64,000 nucleotides of DNA, taken from assembly GCF_000797495.1 (NCBI RefSeq), contig NZ_JTGN01000003.1:1-64000 (forward strand), given 5' to 3'. A program made the translations under genes and the position numbers. Of the stretch, positions 1 to 9,217 are shown piece after piece. Numbering within the stretch: position 1 is the first letter of the stretch; each line of letters begins with the position of its first letter. Below the pieces are notes generated by a model. The model did not search any database, was not told where the DNA came from, and saw only the letters and a program-made list of their open reading frames with translations. This stretch comes from Robinsoniella peoriensis (lineage in GTDB: Bacteria > Bacillota > Clostridia > Lachnospirales > Lachnospiraceae).

Positions 1-2
1 GT

Positions 3-1121
3 TCAAACTACTATGTCGAAATTGAGCATGAAGATGTGGCTAAAAAAGACGGGACACGCAAGGAACACAGACCAATCCCGATTATCCAGATGGGACTCTT
101 TACGGATTGTGACGGATTACCGCTGGCTTTTTCTCTGTTGCCGGGTAACCAGAATGAGCAGACATCACTAAACCCTCTGGAGTCTAAAATCCTACAGCAG
201 TTCGGATGTGAAAAGTTTATTTACTGCAGTGATGCAGGTCTCGCTTCGGAAGATAACAGAGTGTTTAACCATTTGGGCCAGCGCTCCTTTATTGTTACAC
301 AATCCATCAAAAAACTTCCAGCGGAGGAGCGCAAATGGGCGTTGAACCGGAGTGGTTTTAAACACTTATCCGATGACACGCCTGTCGACTTCTCCCTGCT
401 GGCAGATGCTGATCAACAAAGCCTCTTTTATAAAGATGAACCCTATACAACCAAAAAGCTCCATCAGAGACTGATCATAACTTACTCTCCAAAGTATGCG
501 GCCTATCAGAAAGCAGTTCGCGCAGAACAGGTTGCAAGAGCAGAAAAAATGGTTGCCAATGGCTCTTTAAAACGGCAGCGTAAAAATCCAAATGATCCGG
601 CAAGATTTGTAAACAAGCTGGCCGTAACCACGGAAGGGGAAAAAGCAAAAGTACACTATTTTTTAGATTTGGATAAGATTGCAGAAGAAGAAAAATATGA
701 TGGTCTCTATGCCATCTGTACCGACCTGCTGGATGATGACGTGACAGATATCCTGAACGTCAGTGAAGGCAGGTGGCAGATTGAAGACTGCTTCAGAACC
801 ATGAAAACAGATTTTGAGGCAAGACCGGTTTACCTTGCACGTGATGACCGCATAAAGGCCCATTTTCTCACATGCTTCCTTGCATTATTACATTTCAGGC
901 TGCTGAAACGCACCTTAAAGGGTACCTATACCACAGAGCAGCTGCTTCAGGTGTTAAGGAGCATCAATTTTGCTGATATAGAAGAACAAGGCTTTATGCC
1001 TGTATATGAACGGCAGGAAATAACAGACGATCTGCACAAGGTCTGTGGTTTCCGAACAGACTATCAATTTTTAACGAAACGTAAGATGAAAGAAATTCAG
1101 AAAAAAAGTAAAAACAGATAG
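3..1121 (+). mobile_element. IS1634-type transposase, 3' part (5' end outside window)
   Basis: This is a DDE transposase that would cut and paste its insertion sequence. The reading frame is open to the left window edge, so the GTG at 36 is not the true start. The first frame residues read SNYYVEIEHED, which resembles the region just after the first catalytic Asp in the IS4/IS1634 group. The second Asp probably lies in YCSDAGLAS and the catalytic Glu in WQIEDCFRTMK, and the region after it (KAHFLTCFLALLHFRLL) is typical of these proteins. The C-terminus is Lys-rich and looks intact. Family placement is by motif recognition, and the first Asp cannot be seen. Confidence 0.8.
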
Positions 1122-1153
1122 AACATTACTATATTTCATGTATGGGGCATAAA

Positions 1154-1190
1154 GTGCCACAAACCCATTATTTTCAAGGGGTTGTGGCAC
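1154..1190. repeat. Hairpin downstream of the transposase
   Basis: GTGCCACAA and its complement TTGTGGCAC flank a short loop, with three more pairs after one mismatch. It lies about 30 bp after the transposase stop. There is no clear T tract, so it may belong to the end of the insertion sequence rather than be a terminator. The exact IS end could not be fixed. Confidence 0.5.
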
Positions 1191-1318
1191 CTATAAATCC
1201 CTACATGTGTCAAAGATGGGATAATATCCTGGTAAATGTTACAACTGTTGAATATCAAATCAAAAAAACTGCCCCACCAAACTGATCACTCAGCCCTGCG
1301 GGACAGCCTTTACCTGTC

Positions 1319-4300
1319 TTATTTTGTAATTTTTACGGTCTTTGCCTGTCCTTTTCCACTAAATAACTTTGTATAAGTATTTACTTTAGACTTTGGAACA
1401 GAGATTACCGCTTTTGTTGAAATTCCTTTCCATGCATTCTTGCCAACTGAATTTAACCCTTTGGATTTAATGGTAATATTCTTCAGTCCTTTTGTACCAT
1501 AGAATGCCTGGGAACCAATCTTCTTCACATTAGAACCAATGGTTACTTTCTCCAGTGTTCTCCGGTTCTTAAATGCCTTACTTCCAATTTCCGTAACCTT
1601 AAACTTCACTTTCTGAATGGTAACCGTAGAAGGAATGGTCAGTTTCTTAATGTTTTTATTTGTGGTTCCTGTCACTGACACGGTTTTCGATCCGGATGTA
1701 AGCTTTGTTATTTTATACTTCAGGGAACCGCTCTGGTATACCTTGCCTTTCTTCAGGCTTGTAACGGTGTCTGTACTTCCCTTTTGTGCAGCTTTCTGTG
1801 CTTCTTCTGCTTTTCTCTGCGCCTCTTGTGCCGCATCTCTTGCTGCTTCTACTTTCTTTTGTACTTCTTCTGCTGCTTTTTTAGCTGCTTCAGCTTTCGC
1901 CTGGGCTTCCTGAGCCGATTTCTTTGCTTCTTCTGCTGCTTTTCGCTCTTCTTCAGCTTTTTGTCTGGCTGTTTCAGCCGCCTGTTTTTCGGCTTCTGCC
2001 TGTTTCTTTGCCTCTTCTGCCGCCTGCTTTTCGGCCTCAGCCTGTTTTCTCGCTTCTTCGGCTGCCTGTTTTTCAGCCTCTGCCTGCTTTTGAGCTTCCT
2101 CTGCTGCTGCTTTCAATCGGACAATTTCTTCTTTGGTGGCTTCAGTCTTAGACTGCGCCTCCTGGGCTGCTGTTTTTGCTGCTTCTGCGGCTTTCTTCGC
2201 CTCTTTTGCTTTTTCCTGGGCTTTCACTGCTTCTGCTCTGGCAGCCTCAGCCTTCGCCAGTGCTTCTTTTGCTGCTTCTGCATCCTGATCTGCTGCATTT
2301 TGTGCTGCTTCTGCCGCAGCCTTAGCTTCTTCTGCCGCCTTCTTTGCCGCTTCTGCTGCGATTTTTTCTTCCTCAGCTTTCTGCTGTGCCGCTTCTGCCG
2401 AAGCTTTTGCTGACTCTGCATCCGCCAGCATTTTCTCCAGGATATCCAACAGCTCTTCGTTATTGCCCAATTCGTGGATAATATAAGAAGTCCCCGGCTC
2501 TGTGCTAAATTCAATTGTTTTCTCTTTGGAATTTTCTGTTTCCCCGTAAGCTGTGGATACCAGACTTCCGTCTTCCCTGGTCACAAATGCTCCGTCCCAT
2601 GGAATAACAACTTTTGCATCTGTTCCCTTTTCACTTGTAATATGAATGGACGCAACCGTTCCTTCTTTCATCTCTGCAGATACCAGAAATGCTCCTTTTA
2701 CGCGGATATCCTGAAATTCTGCGTCATTGCCTGTCCAGGTTGGGAATGTCTTGATAAATCCATTATCGGAATAGACCATCATATCATTCAGAGCTTCCAT
2801 AACCCCTACTTTTTCCCAGCCGTGGGTGTTGTCATCAACGTAATAATTACCTGCCATTTTCTTAACTACATACTGTTTGATCTTGCTGATCAGTGTTGCA
2901 GCATCATATTGTACCCTGGCTGCATGGGTGAAGATCTTTGGCGTGTTATTTACCATATTCCAGCCGGCACTTCCGTAGGCAGCGCCGTCGTTTCCGCATA
3001 CATTTACGGTATTGCGCGTTACTTCCAGTAAGTAGGGATCGGAATCAAATCCCAGCTGGTCCCCTGGTTGTATTCCTTCCAGATTAACAGTTGCAGATAT
3101 CGGACGGATCTTACGGTCTTCTGAAAGTCCGAATATTTCTTTTCCCAAATAATTAGAGTTTTTCTGGGAATTCGCATTAAATCCCTGATATTCATATATG
3201 CTGACTTCCATTCCGGGCAGGTGGGTGGAAATATCCTGCCATACTCCAAACTTTTCTTGTGACGGTGCTGCTTCACTGCCGATTCCAACCAGCGTATCCA
3301 ACAGGTTCTGTAAATTGCCTATGGTCACATTGGGGTTGAATTCAAAAGAGCCTTCGTGGGAACCGTCAAATAGTACATAAGTATATTCACCTGTACCGTC
3401 ATATTCCGGATATTTCTCATAGTTTTTAGTATATTTTGTAGTCTGTGACTGTCCTCCTGCATCGGAGCACGGATTATCCTTTACAAATTCATCATCTACT
3501 CTGGCACCCCGTTTTTCTACCCACTGTTCATAGAAATTAGCTGTCTTTACAAGAAAATCATATGGGGAATACAAATTTCCTGATGCAGATTCCTGCTTTT
3601 TCATCAGCCATTCCTTATCCAGTGTATAGTTGTAATATGCACAAATCTGAGACGCACAGAACAGAGCATTAATCGTCTGGTTCAAATAAGAAGCATCATC
3701 CGATGATACTTTAAATGGCTTTAATCCTACAGGAAGCAGTAAAGCATCCTCAAATCCGTTTTTAAAGTCTTCCTCTCTGGTTCCATAATACCAGCTGCTG
3801 ATGGATTTTAAATGTTCCGGATTGGCCGCACGTTCTATTCCGGTATCCATGTATTCAATAAACACATCAAACATTGGCTGTGAAAATTCTTTCAACCTGT
3901 TGCTGGAATATGAGCCGTAATACGGGGACTGGAAATTATAATTTAAATGGTAGTCTCCCTGCCATCCTGAATTGTCCCTGGTTGTCCAAACTCCATATAA
4001 GCCCGGTGCCTGGGAACCTTCTCTGGTACAGCAAGCAAAAATGTATTGTGAACCATAATACAGCCTGTTTAATTCCGTGTCATGAAAGTCTGCATAGGAC
4101 AGCTGATAATAATCTTTCCACCAATTGAGATGTTTTTCATGCAGGTTATACACATCATCTGTACTCTTTACTTCATCCAGGAGTTCCAGTACATTCTTAA
4201 CTGCCAGCCCTTCTGCACCATCCGCTGCATCGACTGCCTGATTTTCTGCACAGTCTATGGCTGTAACAACGGTTACCGTCTCTCCTGCCGGGATTTCAAT

Positions 4301-7300
4301 GCGGATAATTCCTTCATTGTCCTGAGAAGAATATTTTAGGTTATCTGTTCCCAGTACTTTGGATGCAATGGCAAACTCGCTCATCCAATCCGCCGCCTTT
4401 ACCGTCTGGCTTCCATCGCTGCTTTTCTTTATTTCATCTTCTACGTTTGATTTTCTGGTTGCCCATACTGTATCATTGCTGACTCCGGACTGGGCAATGG
4501 TCTGCGGTTTACTTAATACATTGGCATCTGTCGTTGTCTTAGCCAGGGTGTTTTTCCCCCATGGGCGGACATCTACAGTCTGTGCCTGGTCGCCCTTTGA
4601 AGTAATCTGGGTAACCATTATATTCTTATCTGCCACAAGCCAGTTTGTCATATCCACGGGAACATTTCCCATGTCCATTACGGTACGTACTTCTGCTTTT
4701 GCAATGTCCATCTCTTCCCGGAAAGGAGTAGCTTCTCTTGTCTGGGCAGCCACTGGCTCCTCCTTTTGTACCACTGCCTCTTCTGGTACAAATGCAGCTG
4801 CCTCAGCAGATACATATTCCTCTTCTGCATATTTTACAGATTCCGCCTGCCCTGCTGCCGTGGCCAGCTCCTGATATACCGGATATTCTTCTACCGGTAT
4901 TACGACTTTCGGTGTCTCCTGATTGTTAAATGCATAAATCTTACCGATTCTGGCTCTCTGATCCGATGCCGGAGTCTGCTGTCCCTGGCTAACGTTTACT
5001 CTGATATAACGGGCTTCTGCAAGTTCCGGTAATTGAATCGTTACTTCGCCTGCCCGGTTATCGGTATAATTACCAATTTCATCCCAGGATTCGCCGTCCT
5101 TACTGAGCTCTACGTTAAACTGCTTAGCCCGGAATCTGCGATATCCGATATTTCCTTCCGCATCCGTATACTTGCTGTTATCCGCATTTACAGCTCCCCC
5201 TGCTGCAAGATCCTGTACCAGGGCTTCTGCTCCTGCAAATAATATTCCTACTTCATCAAAAGACTTCACCTCACCCAGATCCACTTTTGCCCATTGAGGC
5301 ATTTGTGCATGAACGCTGATCCAGCCGTTATAATCGTTGATTCCGTTTTTATCCAGTTTTACAAAATTATCTGAGATCAGGGTTTCCTGAGTTGTGTAAG
5401 GATCGGAGGAGGTGGTAACAGAAGCTCCCTTGTCCGCCATTGTAAGGCTGTTTGCAAAGTCATCATCCTGATAAAGTTCAAACTGGCTGATGCGTGCTCT
5501 TGCTTCCCCGCCGTCTTCTCCGGATGCTTTTGTAATATGTAATCTCACATACTTCGCGCTTACCGGATAAAGCATCTGCCTGTCTGTGACATCTTCCTGG
5601 TTATCCACTACCTGGTCAACTGTTACCCATTTTTCACCGTCTCTGCTGATTTCCAGTTTGAAATCCCTGGTGTTATAGACAGCACCTTTTCCGGTAGTTG
5701 CATTGTTATGTTTCACATGCCAGCGGCTAAACTGGATCATTTCCGGGAAACTCAGCTGGAGATACTGCTCCTGCCCGAGCATGGATACCCAGCCTTCAAA
5801 CGCTTTTTCTTTCGAATCATCTGTGTACTGGTACACACCGCCTACCGCGTTTTTCCCTTCATATCCTTCGCTCTCAGAACTAACGCTGACTTCTGCTTTA
5901 TATGCCACGTTGTACTGTGCCTCTTCCGGAGCAATTACCTCTTTGTTGTCATCCGGCTCCGGTTCCACAGGTGTAAACTCTAATGGCATGGAATATAACG
6001 GATTTTCATCATTATTAAAGGCAAATACTTTAAGAATCCGCGCCCGGTCATTTGCACTTTGCTCTGATTTCCCGATATCCACCCTGAGATATCTTGCCGA
6101 TATAGGCTTGCTCAGTTTATTGTCGTAAATACTTGCCTTATTTCCTGTGATATCGTCCAGTACATCCCAGTTTGTTCCGTCTACACTAACGGAAACCTTA
6201 TAATTATTTGTAGTAAACTTTTGATATCCCGGAGCATTTTTATTTCCCGTTGCGTACAGATCATCCATATGTGCCTGCATTCCCATATGTAAAATCGCAA
6301 TTTCATCTATAGACCGTTCCGTCCCAAGATCAATCTGTGCCCAGTGGGGCTTTACATTTGTGTTGCTGACCCATCCGCAATAGTCATTTCCGCCGTTTCC
6401 TTCCGTATACCAGTTATTATTAATCATATTATCACCGGTTCGCGCCTCATTCATAATGCTGGAAACCTTCGCCTGTGCCCCTGCATCCAAAGTGGCATAA
6501 CTGGTACCGTAGTTGTCATCCATATAGATTTCAAACTGGCTGATTCTTGCTCTTGCAGTCTTGTCATCTTCTTGGGAAGCTTTTGTAATATTTAATTTTA
6601 CATAGCGTGCCTGATGGTCATAAAGCAGCCTTCTGTCTGTCACATCCGCTTTATTGCCGGTCACAGAATCAACCTTTGTCCAGTTCACGCCATCCGCACT
6701 GGTCTGCAGATCAAAAGAATCTGTATTTCTGTCTGCTCCTTTCCGGGATGTATAATTATCATGCTTCACATGCCAGCGGTTAAATTTAGTGGATACCTTC
6801 AGATCCACTATCAGATACTGTTCCTGTCCGATATCAGATACCCATCCTTCTGCCTGGGTTACGCCGCCCACGGCTTTTTCAGCTTCATGCCCCTGGGTCT
6901 GGCTGCTTGCATAAGCCGGCATCTGGTATACTTTATTATAGGGATGTTCCGATCCTTTATTATCTATAATCGGCATCTGGTATTCATCATTTTTGTAATA
7001 GCCTTCCAATTGCCCGATTCTGGCAATTCCATCATCCCCTTCAGCAGTCGCTTGGGTAATATAGATCCGAAGATACCGGAAGCTCTGTGCCGGATTTAAT
7101 TTTACTTCCGTACTGTCGGCTTCATTGCCAGTGATTTTTTCTACTGTAACCCAGTCTTCTTCCCCTGCATTTTCCGGCTTGATGCCATTCTTTAAAGTCT
7201 GAATCTCAAAATCCTTTGTATTGCGCCCGCTTCCCTTGCCGGACGTGTAATTGTCATGGCGCACAACCAGACGGTCCATAATCTCATTAAATCCCAGATC

Positions 7301-7885
7301 ATATAAAATCCACTGGGGTGTACCTGTTTCTGCTGCTTCCCAGCCCGTAAAGTTTTCACCGTCTCCATTTAAATTTTTCAAATATAATCCGCCAGCAGTC
7401 AGCGCTGCCCCATGGTCCCGGGACTCAGAACTGGCTTTGACCTGGCTGCCATAAATCAGGTTATATTCATGTCCGGCTTCAGCAGGGGTTATTGTCAGCC
7501 CGCCCCCCGTTATAATCTGCGGTGTTCTTCCCACATACCCAAAATACAGTGAATTGTCTGACCAGAAATCATTGGATGATAGAAGCCAGGTTTTTTCCGT
7601 ATCATTCCCATAAGAGGTGGCACCGATTTCTCCATTTCCCAAAAGTGCGGTACTAGGCATTTGCTGCGTGATAGCCTGATCATATTTTGTATTCGTCCAG
7701 ACCGCTTTATCCGCAAATGTATCCATGATTCCGGAAATCTTTTCCCACTGCGCATCGCTGTTTCCACCTTCTGCCTTCGCCGTAAATGCCGGGCTGATAC
7801 ATGGTACCAGCATTGCCGTGCATAAAATTCCGGCCAATCCCTGCCATACTTTTCTTTTCTTCCTTCTCATAAATGAAACCCCCAT
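1319..7885 (-). CDS. Giant secreted GH95-like glycoside hydrolase with five F5/8C modules, coiled coil and BspA-like repeats
   Basis: This 2,188-residue secreted protein probably cleaves host or plant glycans (alpha-L-fucosidase/galactosidase type). A signal peptide occupies residues 1-39 and ends near AKAEGG; translation may begin at Met6. The GH95 N-terminal sandwich starts at about 60 (ALLGNGEIGA, SSNDFWSDN). It is interrupted at about 140-1000 by five discoidin/CBM32-like modules and resumes at about 1060-1210 (VDVRPWGK). The (alpha/alpha)6 barrel covers about 1240-1720. Its GDYHLNYNFQ at 1310-1319 matches the family's H-x-N-x-N catalytic stretch. Residues about 1810-2070 are an Ala/Lys/Glu coiled coil, and about 2085-2188 are BspA-type leucine-rich repeats (IGSKAFKN, IGSQAFYG). 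There is no LPXTG motif. The GH95 call is by motif and domain order; a related unclassified family is possible. Confidence 0.75.
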   Translation of the reverse strand: MGVSFMRRKKRKVWQGLAGILCTAMLVPCISPAFTAKAEGGNSDAQWEKISGIMDTFADKAVWTNTKYDQAITQQMPSTALLGNGEIGATSYGNDTEKTWLLSSNDFWSDNSLYFGYVGRTPQIITGGGLTITPAEAGHEYNLIYGSQVKASSESRDHGAALTAGGLYLKNLNGDGENFTGWEAAETGTPQWILYDLGFNEIMDRLVVRHDNYTSGKGSGRNTKDFEIQTLKNGIKPENAGEEDWVTVEKITGNEADSTEVKLNPAQSFRYLRIYITQATAEGDDGIARIGQLEGYYKNDEYQMPIIDNKGSEHPYNKVYQMPAYASSQTQGHEAEKAVGGVTQAEGWVSDIGQEQYLIVDLKVSTKFNRWHVKHDNYTSRKGADRNTDSFDLQTSADGVNWTKVDSVTGNKADVTDRRLLYDHQARYVKLNITKASQEDDKTARARISQFEIYMDDNYGTSYATLDAGAQAKVSSIMNEARTGDNMINNNWYTEGNGGNDYCGWVSNTNVKPHWAQIDLGTERSIDEIAILHMGMQAHMDDLYATGNKNAPGYQKFTTNNYKVSVSVDGTNWDVLDDITGNKASIYDNKLSKPISARYLRVDIGKSEQSANDRARILKVFAFNNDENPLYSMPLEFTPVEPEPDDNKEVIAPEEAQYNVAYKAEVSVSSESEGYEGKNAVGGVYQYTDDSKEKAFEGWVSMLGQEQYLQLSFPEMIQFSRWHVKHNNATTGKGAVYNTRDFKLEISRDGEKWVTVDQVVDNQEDVTDRQMLYPVSAKYVRLHITKASGEDGGEARARISQFELYQDDDFANSLTMADKGASVTTSSDPYTTQETLISDNFVKLDKNGINDYNGWISVHAQMPQWAKVDLGEVKSFDEVGILFAGAEALVQDLAAGGAVNADNSKYTDAEGNIGYRRFRAKQFNVELSKDGESWDEIGNYTDNRAGEVTIQLPELAEARYIRVNVSQGQQTPASDQRARIGKIYAFNNQETPKVVIPVEEYPVYQELATAAGQAESVKYAEEEYVSAEAAAFVPEEAVVQKEEPVAAQTREATPFREEMDIAKAEVRTVMDMGNVPVDMTNWLVADKNIMVTQITSKGDQAQTVDVRPWGKNTLAKTTTDANVLSKPQTIAQSGVSNDTVWATRKSNVEDEIKKSSDGSQTVKAADWMSEFAIASKVLGTDNLKYSSQDNEGIIRIEIPAGETVTVVTAIDCAENQAVDAADGAEGLAVKNVLELLDEVKSTDDVYNLHEKHLNWWKDYYQLSYADFHDTELNRLYYGSQYIFACCTREGSQAPGLYGVWTTRDNSGWQGDYHLNYNFQSPYYGSYSSNRLKEFSQPMFDVFIEYMDTGIERAANPEHLKSISSWYYGTREEDFKNGFEDALLLPVGLKPFKVSSDDASYLNQTINALFCASQICAYYNYTLDKEWLMKKQESASGNLYSPYDFLVKTANFYEQWVEKRGARVDDEFVKDNPCSDAGGQSQTTKYTKNYEKYPEYDGTGEYTYVLFDGSHEGSFEFNPNVTIGNLQNLLDTLVGIGSEAAPSQEKFGVWQDISTHLPGMEVSIYEYQGFNANSQKNSNYLGKEIFGLSEDRKIRPISATVNLEGIQPGDQLGFDSDPYLLEVTRNTVNVCGNDGAAYGSAGWNMVNNTPKIFTHAARVQYDAATLISKIKQYVVKKMAGNYYVDDNTHGWEKVGVMEALNDMMVYSDNGFIKTFPTWTGNDAEFQDIRVKGAFLVSAEMKEGTVASIHITSEKGTDAKVVIPWDGAFVTREDGSLVSTAYGETENSKEKTIEFSTEPGTSYIIHELGNNEELLDILEKMLADAESAKASAEAAQQKAEEEKIAAEAAKKAAEEAKAAAEAAQNAADQDAEAAKEALAKAEAARAEAVKAQEKAKEAKKAAEAAKTAAQEAQSKTEATKEEIVRLKAAAEEAQKQAEAEKQAAEEARKQAEAEKQAAEEAKKQAEAEKQAAETARQKAEEERKAAEEAKKSAQEAQAKAEAAKKAAEEVQKKVEAARDAAQEAQRKAEEAQKAAQKGSTDTVTSLKKGKVYQSGSLKYKITKLTSGSKTVSVTGTTNKNIKKLTIPSTVTIQKVKFKVTEIGSKAFKNRRTLEKVTIGSNVKKIGSQAFYGTKGLKNITIKSKGLNSVGKNAWKGISTKAVISVPKSKVNTYTKLFSGKGQAKTVKITK

Positions 7886-8051
7886 TCCTTTTTTTCACAG
7901 TGAGACTAATCAAAACGCTTCCATGCAGCTGACCGTAATACCCTTTACTGTGATATTCATAAGTATAACAAATGGATTTTTCTTAGGAAATGCACATTCC
8001 TGAACAATGATGTGGAAAATCAGGAACAGTTTTTTGTTTTCTGACGCAAAA

Positions 8052-8087
8052 ACACCGAAAAACTACGTATTTGTAATTTTTCGGTGT
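8052..8087 (-). terminator. Rho-independent terminator on the minus strand
   Basis: ACACCGAAAAA pairs with TTTTTCGGTGT, and the minus strand continues with a T run. It would end transcription arriving from the ABC-transporter operon, just beyond the 1.1 kb palindromic element and upstream of the glycosidase gene. The glycosidase therefore probably has its own promoter. Confidence 0.7.
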
Positions 8088-8088
8088 C

Positions 8089-9217
8089 AATACTTGGGGT
8101 TTAGTTGAGTAATGACGCTTTGTAAATGATAGGTAGTGTACGGAAAGATGGGCGTGGGAAACTGGTATGGACTCCGTCAGCTGGCCGCAGAACTGGTATT
8201 TTCTAACCTTTCCGAAGCGCTTTTTGGCGGCACGCGGGCATTCGCTCCGAAATCCTGATGCATTTCGCAGCTAGAGCGTGTATTAAAATTCCTTCCTGCC
8301 ATCTGCACGCCCCACTTTGCGGCATATTTGCCCCGAATTCAGGTTACATAGCCCGCTATGCGCCCTTCATCCGGGACAAATCTCCCACAAATTGTGACGC
8401 ACAGCTGACAGAAATGAATATTAATACACGCTCACTGCCCGCTTAGTATCCGCTGGGAGCCAGTCGAATACTATCCGCCAAAAAACACTCCGCAAAGGTA
8501 AGTAAATACTCAGCTCTGCTCTACGCTTCCTCCGCCCACACCAGTTTCCCACCCCCATCTTTCCGAGATTCAGTTTACTTCCACAAAGCTGGTTTTCTCA
8601 GCAGGTAGGAACCCCTGGGGCTAAAACTGTCTATTCTTTATTGGATGGAACGCAGTATATTTTTGGCTGTTTATGCATAAGAGAATAAAAGAAGATGAAA
8701 GTCCACTTCTTTTTCTGATCACAGAAAGAAAAACAAATCCCGTTCTCAAGATCAGTTGCTTGACATCATTAGCTTTACACCAATAGCGTCCAGCTTGCCA
8801 CAACCCCAGGGTCCCACCACGCTGAGAAAACCAGCTTTGTATCAACGAATGCTATCTCGGAAAGAGAAGGGGGCGGACCAGGACATTGGTTTGGAAGGCG
8901 TATAGCAGAGCTGAGCATTTACTTACCTTCCCGGAGTGCTTTTTGGCGGATACAATTCGACTGGCTCCCATCGGATTGTAAGCGGGCAGTGAGCTGCGAA
9001 ATGCATCAGGATTTCGGAGCGAATGCCCGCGTGCCGCCAAAAAGTGCTCCGGGAAGGTTAGAAAATGCCAGTTCTGCGGTAAGCCTTCCAAACCAATGTC
9101 CTGGTCCGCCCCCTTCTCTTTCCGTACACTACCTCCATCTACAAAGCGTCCCTTCCTCAGCTAAACCCCAATATAATGCATTTAATAGAACATTACAAAA
9201 CGTTCCCTGTAGTACTA
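8089..9217. mobile_element. Nested-palindrome element, copy 1 (interrupted by a MITE-like repeat)
   Basis: This non-coding element is the inverted relative of the one at 26756-27743. Both share the outer motif CGCTTTGTA(A/G)ATG, arms containing TTTTTGGCGG and its complement, and a unique centre (about 8630-8770) that is the reverse complement of the centre in the other copy. Each arm is itself a hairpin. A ~160 bp foreign palindrome sits at 8271-8432; without it the length (~970 bp) matches the other copy. The right end, CTGTAGTACTA, overlaps the stop codon of the adjacent ABC ATPase gene. The left end near 8089 appears to lack the last ~25 bp. No conserved protein is evident. Confidence 0.8.
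8271..8432. repeat. ~160 bp palindromic MITE-like repeat, copy A (nested in the larger element)
   Basis: The ends are AGAGCGTGTATTAA and TTAATACACGCT, and the interior is one long imperfect hairpin with the apex ATAGCCCGCTAT. A highly similar copy in opposite orientation lies at 50155-50320. The undisturbed site can be read from the other large element, where GCAGCT joins directly to CACTGCCCGC, so the insertion is directly visible. A 2 bp target duplication (CT) is possible but ambiguous. Confidence 0.85.

Noticed and set aside
1617..2413. Plus-strand open frames rich in Cys, Phe and Leu
   Set aside because: They are antisense to the Ala/Lys/Glu coiled coil of the large glycosidase; the repetitive codons create open frames by chance.
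8258..8446. Possible small protein (HLHAPLCGIFAPNSGY) also found at 50058-50309 on the minus strand
   Set aside because: The frame lies entirely within the ~160 bp repeat, its start and end fall in unrelated flanks, and conservation follows the hairpin DNA rather than codons.
8621..9091. Short open frames in the nested-palindrome element, with counterparts at 26774-27634
   Set aside because: Frames start and stop at different places in the two copies, cross arm boundaries and lack ribosome sites. Only ~25 codons in the centre keep frame.
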